The notes beneath the pieces were generated by a model. That model saw nothing but the letters and a program-made list of their open reading frames with translations. It had not been told where the DNA came from and did no database searches. Position numbers and translations under genes: made by a program. Of a stretch of DNA of 64,000 nucleotides, positions 28,611 to 36,523 are shown piece by piece. This DNA comes from Pirellulaceae bacterium (GTDB taxonomy: Bacteria; Planctomycetota; Planctomycetia; Pirellulales; Pirellulaceae). The stretch covers positions 1 to 64,000 of the forward strand of contig JAKVCA010000029.1 in assembly GCA_022448315.1 (NCBI GenBank), given 5' to 3'. The stretch's first letter is position 1, and every line of letters begins with the position of its first letter.

Positions 28611-29519
28611 TTATTCTGTGGCTTGAAATGGCTCACCGTCGACTTTGATCCGAGGTGTTGCTGCCGATTGGATGGTCGGCGCGGCAGGGTCATCGACAAG
28701 GTCGCATTGGTCAATCGTCACACGGCAGTAGTCGCTGCAGTGAACCTGAGCTTTGCCGTTGTTTCCAATCAGGCATGCTTCAATTTTGACCCGAGAAGCA
28801 CCACCAATGTGCATGCCGCTACGGCCATTTCCCCGAAGCGTGCAACCCAGCACCGTGGCATCGAAGACGTTGTCATGGGCATTGATGCCGTCGAGTTGGA
28901 AGCCCTGTATCGTGAGGTCTTCAATCACGACGCCTCGAACATTGTAGAGCGTCATGCCGACGGGTTGGCCACAGTACGTCAGATCGTAGTACTGGGGCAG
29001 GCGATCTTCCTCAGCACAAAAATAGATACGTCCATCAAGCAGAGTCCATTCCATCGGTTGAAGCTCGTCCAACTGCTCCATCTCGTCGCATACCACTCGA
29101 GCAAGTGGTTTTCCTTGATGATACAGTTGCTGATACGTCAACAGGTGGGGCTTGAAGGAGAACACCGTTTTCGTGGCATGTTCCCAGGCCCCGTCATCGA
29201 TGAGGCTGGTGCCATCAATCATGGCATTGTTGCCTTGAATCCGGAATGGGGTGATCCCGTTGCTGCTGTGTTTTGAGCCCTGCAATGTCAGGCTTTCTCG
29301 GTAAGGTTCATTCGTGTTGGCGACCACGATGGTGTCGCCGGCGGTCGCCGCCTTCAACGCTCGCGTGATGGATCGCATCGGACCCACCCTGGGACCTCTT
29401 TGTTCGGCAGTCAAACCATTGTTCGTATCGCTTCCGGTCTTATTGTTGACATAGAGGTCGGTCGCGGATGCGGAGACCTGAAACAAGACCAATACCAACA
29501 GCGATGCAAAAAATCTCAT
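28611..29519 (-). CDS. Secreted right-handed beta-helix protein
   Basis: A 302-residue protein with a signal peptide (residues 1-19, SASA just before the mature part) followed by the DLYVNNKTGSDTNNGLT opening and the GPMRSITRALKAATAGDTIVV block typical of planctomycete pectate-lyase-like parallel beta-helix proteins. Short repeats at the C-terminal half (VVIEDLTIQGF, DATVLGCTLRGNG, RVKIEACLIGNNG, RVTIDQCDLV) are helix coils. It probably binds or cleaves a polysaccharide, in keeping with the sulfatase and epimerase genes of the window; no catalytic residues can be assigned. It is alone on its transcript as far as spacing shows. Confidence 0.85.
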   Translation of the reverse strand: MRFFASLLVLVLFQVSASATDLYVNNKTGSDTNNGLTAEQRGPRVGPMRSITRALKAATAGDTIVVANTNEPYRESLTLQGSKHSSNGITPFRIQGNNAMIDGTSLIDDGAWEHATKTVFSFKPHLLTYQQLYHQGKPLARVVCDEMEQLDELQPMEWTLLDGRIYFCAEEDRLPQYYDLTYCGQPVGMTLYNVRGVVIEDLTIQGFQLDGINAHDNVFDATVLGCTLRGNGRSGMHIGGASRVKIEACLIGNNGKAQVHCSDYCRVTIDQCDLVDDPAAPTIQSAATPRIKVDGEPFQATE

Positions 29520-30074
29520 GGTGAATTCCTCGTTGTCGCGTAAACCAAGCCATCTATCATACCATGCGACGCACGAAATGCCTTGAAAAATTGAATGACC
29601 CTCAGACGAGGTAAATTCGGTTTATTCGGTTCAAGCGGCCGCTTATGAGCCCTGTCACGCCTGCATGCGGCACTCCAGCCCCGGGCGTGATGCGGAGTTG
29701 CGGACCGTTCTTGCTGTGAGTCTAGGTCATGACGACGGGGTGCGGGGCAACTCACTGCCATAAATGCGGGAGAATCTACAAACTCAAGTTTGCGACTGGC
29801 GGAGTGGCGATGGTATCGGGGAAACGGGCCGAGTTGCGAAAAACTGACGTCATTGGTTAGACGCCGACGAAATTCGTGAATTGGGTGAGGAGGGCGTACT
29901 CGAAATTGTCGGAACACGGGCAAAATGCTAAAGAGATTGTGGACGTACCGCCGCCTACCCCTTCTCGATTCAAGTCGTTGGTCAAGGTAAATTGACTTGC
30001 TGAACAATGCTTGCTTTCGTCTTGATCTTTTCTAAACCCGCGCAAGTTGCTTGGTGTGCCAGGAGTAAACGCAA
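29520..30074. other. Intergenic region before the radical SAM pair
   Basis: About 555 bases between two divergent genes. Minus-strand open frames here show no protein-like composition and are not called. AGGAG at 30061-30065 is the ribosome site for the ATG at 30075. Promoters for both sides presumably lie here; no clear hairpin or tRNA-like element was seen. Confidence 0.45.
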
Positions 30075-31409
30075 ATGGATTACCGTCAGACACTGATCAA
30101 GCGGATGGTGAATCTGCTTCAGCCCGAGGCGAACCAAATTCTCAACATGTCTTACGATGAGGCGTTGGAGTGTGTGGGAAGTGGTGTGCCGGAAAAAGTG
30201 CGGGCGATTGACGGGCAGTTTGCGATTGTTCACAAACAGGGGACGGTCATCCGTATGGCAAGGTCGATTGGGCGTCCGATGCGGTTTTTCCTTGCGAAAA
30301 AGGCGGAAGGACCGTTGCTCGTCGTTGCCGAGCGGATGGAGGAGATTCGTGATTACCTTGAAACGGAGGGAATCGGGGAACAGTTCCATCCCTCCTATAC
30401 GCGAATGGTTCCCGCGCATTACATCATGGAACTGGCGCTAGTCGGTTGTCCTGACCCCAATCCGGTGTGTACCCGATTTTTAGAATCCCATCGCGACCAG
30501 CTTCCAACCGATCTCGACGTGATTGGGGAACGTTACATCTCGGCAGTTTCCAGGGAGTTGGATGGTTGGCTGGATACCGTGGATCCCAAGGAACCTTTAG
30601 GGGTCATGTTTTCAGGAGGCATTGATAGTGGGGCCATCCTCCTGCTGCTCTATGACCGATTGTTGAAGCGTGGAGAGTCGCCTCAGCGTCTGAAAGCGTT
30701 CACGCTTTGTGTGGAGGAGAGCGGCGAAGACTTGAGTCAGGCGAGCGACTTTCTGAAGGCCGTTGATCTCGATATGTTTCTCGAAGCCATCCACGTGAGC
30801 CGTGAGGATCTTGATATATCCGAAACCATTCGGGTGATCGAAGACTACAAACCCTTGGATGTTCAATCGGCCACCATGGGCCTCGCGCTCTGTCGCGGGA
30901 TTCGGAAACGTTATCCCGATTGGAAATATCTTCTCGATGGAGATGGTGGCGATGAAAACTTGCGTGACTATCCGATCGAAGAAAATCCAGAACTGACGAT
31001 TCGAAGCGTCTTGAGTAACCCGTTTTTCTACCATGAGGGCTGGGGGGTCGAGGCTGTCAAGCACTCGTTGACCTATTCGGGCGGTCAGAGTCGCGGGCAC
31101 GTCCGGACCTCGGCGCCTGCATCGACAGAAGGGTTTGCTGGGTTTAGCCCGTTTGCGACTCCGAACGTGATTGATGTTGCCGAGGGCATTCCCTTTGTGG
31201 CCCTCACGGACTGGGATCACCAGAAGCTTTATGACCTGAAGGGAGAGATTACGCGGCGGGGCGTGGAATCGTTGACGGGGATCACGATGCCGATTTTCGA
31301 GAAAAGACGGTTTCAACGTGGTGCCGTCGGGAACTCCGGTTTTGCGGAGATTTTCCCTGAGGACGAATCAGCCTATCGAGCTCTATTTTCCAAGGTCTTT
31401 TCAAACTGA
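30075..31409 (+). CDS. Asparagine-synthetase-like ATPase with degenerate amidotransferase half
   Basis: A 444-residue cytosolic protein. The C-terminal two thirds is an asparagine synthetase-type PP-loop (N-type ATP pyrophosphatase) domain with SGGIDSG at residues 180-186 and the LLDGDGGDEN block about 120 residues later. The N-terminal 110 residues look like the second half of a class II glutamine amidotransferase domain (DGQFAIVHKQG...GPLLVVAERMEEI), but the N-terminal Cys nucleophile is missing, so glutamine hydrolysis is unlikely. It would activate a carboxylate or amide with ATP. Strong AGGAG precedes the ATG. The TGA overlaps the ATG of the radical SAM gene by one base, so the two are translationally coupled and probably act on one substrate. 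A canonical asparagine synthetase role is unlikely given length (about 520-620 usual) and the lost glutaminase. Confidence 0.85.
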   Translation: MDYRQTLIKRMVNLLQPEANQILNMSYDEALECVGSGVPEKVRAIDGQFAIVHKQGTVIRMARSIGRPMRFFLAKKAEGPLLVVAERMEEIRDYLETEGIGEQFHPSYTRMVPAHYIMELALVGCPDPNPVCTRFLESHRDQLPTDLDVIGERYISAVSRELDGWLDTVDPKEPLGVMFSGGIDSGAILLLLYDRLLKRGESPQRLKAFTLCVEESGEDLSQASDFLKAVDLDMFLEAIHVSREDLDISETIRVIEDYKPLDVQSATMGLALCRGIRKRYPDWKYLLDGDGGDENLRDYPIEENPELTIRSVLSNPFFYHEGWGVEAVKHSLTYSGGQSRGHVRTSAPASTEGFAGFSPFATPNVIDVAEGIPFVALTDWDHQKLYDLKGEITRRGVESLTGITMPIFEKRRFQRGAVGNSGFAEIFPEDESAYRALFSKVFSN

Positions 31410-32371
31410 TGGATGTTCGTCGTGAGAGAGGCAGCACCTTTCATATCGATGATCAGTCTGTGCTCGACCTGAGAGGCCCAAAAAACACGGTTGACCCTTG
31501 GAAGCCTTACCACATCTTGGCTGAGGAGGAGTACAGCCGCCATCGCAAGTTGGAGACGGTGCTGACGGTCTTCCTGACGAATCAGGAATGCCCGCTTCGT
31601 TGCACGATGTGCGACCTTTGGAAAAACACGCTCGATTCGACCGTGCCTATTGGGGCCATCCCCGCCCAGATTGAATTAGCGCTCTCACAGCTTCCGAACG
31701 CGAAAAAGATCAAACTCTACAACAGTGGTAATTTCTTCGATCCGAAGGCAATCCCGACGGCAGATTACGATCCGATTTTGAGTCGGCTCGATGATTTTGA
31801 TACCCTCATTGTCGAAAATCATCCCAAGTTCTGCGGTACCCGCTGTATCGACTTTCAAGCGCGATCCGGCGGTCGACTCGAGGTCGCGATGGGACTCGAG
31901 ACTCATGAACCCGCGATCTTGAGAAAACTCAACAAGAAGATGGATCTTGATGACTTTGACGCAGCAGTCGAAAAGCTGCTGGATGCAGAGATCACGGTTC
32001 GAGCTTTTGTGCTGCTGCAGCCCCCCTTCATGGCACCCGAAGCGGCGGTCGATTCATGCTTGGCTACTTTGGAACACGCCTTCTCCATTGGGGTGGATTG
32101 TTGTGCCGTGATTCCGACTCGCGGCGGGAATGGCATGATGGAGAAGATCAAGGGTTCCGTCGGATTTGAGCCGCCGGAACTCTTCAAAGTCGAGGCGGTA
32201 GCGGATACGGCCTACCGTTGGAACCGAGGCCGTGTGCTCGTCGATCTATGGGATATCGAATCGGTTTCAAAGTGTGAAAGTTGTTGTCTGGCGCGCGTCG
32301 CGCGACTTCAGGCCATGAACGAAACTCAAAGGTGGCTGGAACCGATTGCATGTGACGAATGCGGTTCGTAG
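31409..32371 (+). CDS. Radical SAM protein of Elp3/RaSEA-like type, coupled to the ATPase
   Basis: A 320-residue radical SAM enzyme. The [4Fe-4S] cluster motif is C61-x3-C65-x2-C68 (CPLRCTMC) following the strand LTVFLTN. The next conserved stretch, IKLYNSGNFFD, resembles Elp3-like and archaeosine-type (RaSEA, TIGR01210) radical SAM proteins. AMGLETHEPAILRKLNK, the FVLLQPPF strand and PTRGGNG complete the barrel. The C-terminus has further cysteines, C289-x2-C292-C293 and C315-x2-C318, suggesting an extra zinc or iron-sulfur site. It overlaps the asparagine-synthetase-like gene. I infer a joint modification of an RNA base or small molecule; no tRNA-modification partner such as tgt or queC is in the window. 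Radical SAM identity is secure, function is not. Confidence 0.88.
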   Translation: MDVRRERGSTFHIDDQSVLDLRGPKNTVDPWKPYHILAEEEYSRHRKLETVLTVFLTNQECPLRCTMCDLWKNTLDSTVPIGAIPAQIELALSQLPNAKKIKLYNSGNFFDPKAIPTADYDPILSRLDDFDTLIVENHPKFCGTRCIDFQARSGGRLEVAMGLETHEPAILRKLNKKMDLDDFDAAVEKLLDAEITVRAFVLLQPPFMAPEAAVDSCLATLEHAFSIGVDCCAVIPTRGGNGMMEKIKGSVGFEPPELFKVEAVADTAYRWNRGRVLVDLWDIESVSKCESCCLARVARLQAMNETQRWLEPIACDECGS

Positions 32372-32509
32372 CGCAGCCAACGGTCCTCCTTCTCAAGCTT
32401 GGAGGTTGTGGATCGTTATCCGCCAGCTCCAGTACCTTTTGTATGACTTCCAAAAAACCCGTTGGGTTCTTAGTCACCCTATCAAAATCATTCAAAGTGG
32501 AAACTGGAC

Positions 32510-34558
32510 ATGATGCTGAAGCGTTTTTCCAAAAGCAGCAACCTGTTTGTTGCGTTGATCCTCATGGGGGGGCCCGTCGCTTCAGAACTTCCTGGAGAGA
32601 CACTGAAAGCCTTGCTCGAACCCTTGATTCGAAACCATCGTGGCGAAGTGTCGGTCATGGTTCAACACCCGGCGAGCGGCGAGGAATACAGCTGGCAGGC
32701 GGATACGCCTCGACCCGCGGCAAGCTTGATTAAGGTGGCGACCATGGTTACCGCGTACCAATTTGCCGACCGCGATAGACTCGATCTCGATCAAGCCGTG
32801 GTGCTAAACGATCAGGATAAAGTACCCGGGTCTGGGGTCCTCACCGAGAACTTTACGGCTGGGTTGCAGATTTCAGTGCGGGATCTGATCCGTTTGATGA
32901 TTCGCTACTCGGATAACACAGCGACGAACCTTGTCGTTGATCAAATCGGGCTGCCCAGCACAACGCAGGCGATGGATACGATTGGACTAACAAATACCAG
33001 GTTGCATTCCAAAGTTCATCGTGGCTCGGAGAGCATTGCTCCGGAACGAAGTCAAAGGTTCGGGCTTGGTAGTACAACGGCTCGTGAGACGGTTGCCTTG
33101 CTCAAGGCCGTGTTGAATGAGGAGGCAGCAAAAGCCGAGTCCTGCGCGGCGATGATCGAGCATCTGATGTGTTGCGAAGATGACACCATGTTGGCCCGAA
33201 AGCTTCCGCCAAGTTTCAAGTTTGCTCATAAAAGTGGGGCGATTAGCCACTCCAGATGTGATGCTGGGATCATGATGTTCAAGGATGGGCCCGTTTTGAT
33301 ATGTGTGCTGACGACGAACAACGAGGATAAAAGCTGGACAGATGACAACGAAGCCCAATTACTTTGCGCGGAGATCGGACGTCTTGTCTACGACCATTTT
33401 CAAACTGACAGCGGAGATGAGGGGGAAACGCAGACGGAAGTGCTACAACGCGGAGCAATCGGATCGTCCGTCGAAATGCTGCAGCGTACCCTGAACTCCC
33501 GTCTCGAACCTTCGCCCAACCTTTCCGTTGATGGAGACTTTGGGCCGGCGACCGAAGCGGCCGTAAAACAGTTTCAATTCGATGCTGGGGTGCCTGTGAC
33601 GGGGCGAGTGGATCGTGCGTTCTGGGCTCGGCTCGGTCCCGTCGTGCCGTCGGTTGAGGTCGAAAAACCTGACGTGGTCAATGGCCGCGTCTTGCCAAAA
33701 GCCGAACGTGATGCACTGAAGGGATTGCCATTCGTGACTTGCCCTTCCTGGATCATTTGCGACGGAGATACGGGGCGCCCGCTTTGGCAGGCAAACGCAA
33801 ATGATGCTCGCCATACTGCGAGTACCACAAAAATCATGACCGCATGGCTCGTGCTCAAGGCGGGCGAAGAAAATCCGGAGATCTTCGGAGAACAAATTTT
33901 ATTTTCAAGGAGGGCGGATGAAACTCCGGGTTCAACCTCCGGACTCAAGGAGGGGGAGAGTGTCAGTGTCAAAGAGGCGCTTTATGGCTTGCTCTTGCCT
34001 TCGGGCAACGACATGAGCGTCGCGTTGGCGGAACATTTTGGTAAAAGGTTCGTCATGTCGGAGCAATTGCAAAACGTCGATGAGTTGGATCCCGTTCAAG
34101 CGTTTGTCATGGCGATGAATCAGGAAGCGAAGCGTTTGGAGATGGACTCGACAACGTATACCAATCCTCATGGTCTGTCAGAAAAAGACCATCTCTCGAC
34201 GGCTGGGGATCTTGCGAAACTCGCCTTCACGGCCTTGGGAAACCCCATGTTTGCAGACTATGTATCGACGCGAGAGCGGGGCGTCGTGGTGCGGGGTAGC
34301 TCTGGCTACCAGAGAAATGTGATTTGGAAAAACACCAACCAGCTTCTCGCCATCCAAGGATATGAAGGGGTCAAAACGGGAACGACGTCCAAGGCGGGGG
34401 CTTGTCTTGCCTCGGTTTGCTTTCGAGAAGATCGGAAGTTGTTATTGGTGGTCCTCGGTTCCTCGTCGTCCTCGAGTCGGTATACCGATAGCCGAAATCT
34501 CTACCGCTGGGCATGGTTGAATCTGACGGGCTTCAATGACGAAATGGGAGACCATTGA
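32510..34558 (+). CDS. Beta-lactamase-like / PG-binding / DD-carboxypeptidase fusion
   Basis: A 682-residue exported protein with a signal peptide (about residues 1-25) and three modules. The first (about 30-300) is a class A beta-lactamase-like serine hydrolase with SLIK at 72-75, SDN at 134-136 and KSG at 241-243; the Glu166-type omega-loop motif is not clearly conserved. The second (about 310-380) is a peptidoglycan-binding PG_binding_1 repeat (VDGDFGPATEAAVKQFQ). The third (about 405-670) is an S11 D-alanyl-D-alanine carboxypeptidase with STTK at 438-441, SGN at 498-500 and KTG at 622-624. Each catalytic triad appears intact, so two penicilloyl-serine active sites may sit on one peptidoglycan-bound chain. 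S11 enzymes trim stem peptides. The N-terminal unit could be an esterase, transpeptidase or beta-lactamase. The gene stands alone between divergent and convergent neighbours. Confidence 0.88.
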   Translation: MMLKRFSKSSNLFVALILMGGPVASELPGETLKALLEPLIRNHRGEVSVMVQHPASGEEYSWQADTPRPAASLIKVATMVTAYQFADRDRLDLDQAVVLNDQDKVPGSGVLTENFTAGLQISVRDLIRLMIRYSDNTATNLVVDQIGLPSTTQAMDTIGLTNTRLHSKVHRGSESIAPERSQRFGLGSTTARETVALLKAVLNEEAAKAESCAAMIEHLMCCEDDTMLARKLPPSFKFAHKSGAISHSRCDAGIMMFKDGPVLICVLTTNNEDKSWTDDNEAQLLCAEIGRLVYDHFQTDSGDEGETQTEVLQRGAIGSSVEMLQRTLNSRLEPSPNLSVDGDFGPATEAAVKQFQFDAGVPVTGRVDRAFWARLGPVVPSVEVEKPDVVNGRVLPKAERDALKGLPFVTCPSWIICDGDTGRPLWQANANDARHTASTTKIMTAWLVLKAGEENPEIFGEQILFSRRADETPGSTSGLKEGESVSVKEALYGLLLPSGNDMSVALAEHFGKRFVMSEQLQNVDELDPVQAFVMAMNQEAKRLEMDSTTYTNPHGLSEKDHLSTAGDLAKLAFTALGNPMFADYVSTRERGVVVRGSSGYQRNVIWKNTNQLLAIQGYEGVKTGTTSKAGACLASVCFREDRKLLLVVLGSSSSSSRYTDSRNLYRWAWLNLTGFNDEMGDH

Positions 34559-34654
34559 AGCGTTCGCTTGCAACGCGGCACATGTAGACTTCCATCGGTT
34601 TCGAAGCGGGTCAGGGTAGCGATCCGAGGGGAATGAGTCGAGTTCGGGCGAGGG

Positions 34655-36181
34655 CTACTGGCGTTCAGCGGAGGCCTTCATCACCTGATCCAGGAATTCG
34701 AAGATTGGGCCGATACTTGCCTGAACCGAAGTCAGATGTTCCGCCGCTTGTGAGAGATGGAATTCCGAATCGCAACCCAGCTTTTGCAAGCTTTCGTGGA
34801 GTGCACGTCCTCCTGACCGGCCAAAGTCGGCCGTGCCTGCCGTCACAAACCAGGGAGCTCTGGGAATGGCACGCGAACTGGACGGACGAAAACTTCTTCC
34901 GCCACCCACCGCCACCGCGGCAATCGGTAACTCGGGAAACCGTTTCACCTGGTTCATGACTTGCATGGCGCCCATCGAATGTCCCACAAGCATGACGGCG
35001 TTGCGATCGCAAGGAATGAAACACTCGAGGGCGTCGAGCATTTCCTCGAGATTGAGTGCCAACCCCAGTAGTCCCTGTCCGGGACAAACCACAATCCATC
35101 CCCTCTGGGTTGCTTCGGCAACCACCTTGCCTGCGCCATAGGTTTGAAAAAACATGTTTTCACTGCCGCCTGCCCCATGGAACAGGAAGAGGACTGGCCG
35201 GGGAGAAGTCATCGTATTGGGGACCTGGATTCTTGTACGAACACTGCGATTTCCGGCGGCAAGATTCATCCAATATTGCTGTCCCTCGTCAAGTACCTTG
35301 GGAACAGGGTGCTGTTGATGATCCAGTTTCGCGAGCAATTCACAAAAGTTCAGACGAGCGTTCATGGGAAAGTCGGCTTCTTGAACTTTTCCAGTTTGCA
35401 TGTTTTCCACGAGCCGAACTTCATTGCGTAGTGTCGCGAGGATCGAGGAATTTGCTGAACTCGCGTCGACGTTCTTGGATAGTCCTTCTGGGGCTTTGGT
35501 TTCAGCCGGAGATTGCTTCTTGTTCTCGACGGACTTCAAGTGCTCTTTCAATGACATCAGTCTCGAGTCGAGGTTGGCAATTCGGCTGATCGTGATCGGA
35601 GGATATTTGAATCTGGCGTCTTCGCTTTGGAATTCGGCCGCGATTTGATAATCGCCCTCGGGCAATTCTCCAGTATTCCATATCCACGAGCCAGACTCTT
35701 GAGCCAAAGGAAAAGTGGTCGAGGCGACGACGCGGTCCGAGCCTTTGAAAAGTTGCAGGTGAAGCTGCGTGGCATCCGGGAGCTTCTTGGGTGATGGATA
35801 AAAATCAATGAGTTCGACTTTGAGTTCTTCGACAGCGCAGTCAGACAAAACGGGGTTCGCCACAACGGTCAAACCAATCACACTGAGATCGAGCGGAGTT
35901 TTCGATGATTTTTCCCGCAAGCCGTACCACGCCTCATCAATTTTTTTCCCGGCCGCCGAGAGTCTAAGACTGAAAAATGAGGTGACCGCGTTTTGCAGTG
36001 GCCTGAGCGACGCATCCCGTTGGGTAAGGTCCGCGTTTTCCCAAGCCATTTCGAGGCGTTGGACGCGTCGTCCCAATTCCAGTCGGCTACCCTGGCCAAG
36101 CGAGCTCCCGACCACAGAGAGGACGAAAATGACGGCCAAGGCCACACCACGGAAATTTATATCGCGCAGAGCAACGAACAT
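34655..36181 (-). CDS. Secreted alpha/beta hydrolase (PHB-depolymerase-like esterase)
   Basis: A 508-residue exported protein. The ATG at 36181 begins a signal peptide (hydrophobic GVALAVIFVLSVVGSSLG, about residues 12-29); the longer frame to 36274 adds no similarity. Residues 30-300 form an N-terminal region of unknown fold with a helical start (LELGRRVQRLEMAWENAD) and a beta-rich middle. The last 180 residues form an alpha/beta hydrolase: oxyanion strand LFLFHGAGGSENMFF, nucleophile elbow GHSMGA and a C-terminal His in AAEHLTS. The layout resembles PHB depolymerase or poly-ester/phenolic esterases. It is convergent with the DD-peptidase fusion. Confidence 0.85.
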   Translation of the reverse strand: MFVALRDINFRGVALAVIFVLSVVGSSLGQGSRLELGRRVQRLEMAWENADLTQRDASLRPLQNAVTSFFSLRLSAAGKKIDEAWYGLREKSSKTPLDLSVIGLTVVANPVLSDCAVEELKVELIDFYPSPKKLPDATQLHLQLFKGSDRVVASTTFPLAQESGSWIWNTGELPEGDYQIAAEFQSEDARFKYPPITISRIANLDSRLMSLKEHLKSVENKKQSPAETKAPEGLSKNVDASSANSSILATLRNEVRLVENMQTGKVQEADFPMNARLNFCELLAKLDHQQHPVPKVLDEGQQYWMNLAAGNRSVRTRIQVPNTMTSPRPVLFLFHGAGGSENMFFQTYGAGKVVAEATQRGWIVVCPGQGLLGLALNLEEMLDALECFIPCDRNAVMLVGHSMGAMQVMNQVKRFPELPIAAVAVGGGRSFRPSSSRAIPRAPWFVTAGTADFGRSGGRALHESLQKLGCDSEFHLSQAAEHLTSVQASIGPIFEFLDQVMKASAERQ

Positions 36182-36523
36182 GATATTTGTCCAGTATTTC
36201 TTCGAGATCGGGCTGGAAGGGATTGTTGATACGGCCTCGTTGCCGCCGATATGGTACCAAACTGAAGCCGTCAAATTGTTGCCGATGTGAAGTCACCACC
36301 GAATTGGCGGAGAGTTAATTAGGTGAACACGGCCGTTCTACATCGACCTGAGATTCAACGGCCATGACGCGATTTCACCTTTCAGTATTTTGGTGACCAA
36401 GCGGTGTCTGTTATTCTGGTAAAAGGCCGGAGTCGTTGAGGAGAGTGTCTGCTTGAGTCAAATAGCTGCAGGACGCTCGGAAATCGGCCACGATTAAATT
36501 GCCCCACGTCCAGAGGTTCAATC
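36182..36523. other. Divergent intergenic region, no gene seen
   Basis: About 340 bases between the esterase and the third cytochrome gene, expected to contain promoters for both. AGAGG near 36512 serves the TTG at 36524. Short open frames in all orientations lack support. Confidence 0.4.

Noticed and set aside
29516-30007. 163-codon minus-strand open frame upstream of the radical SAM pair
   Set aside because: Composition is shadow-like (His/Arg/Pro-rich), with no start signal or similarity.
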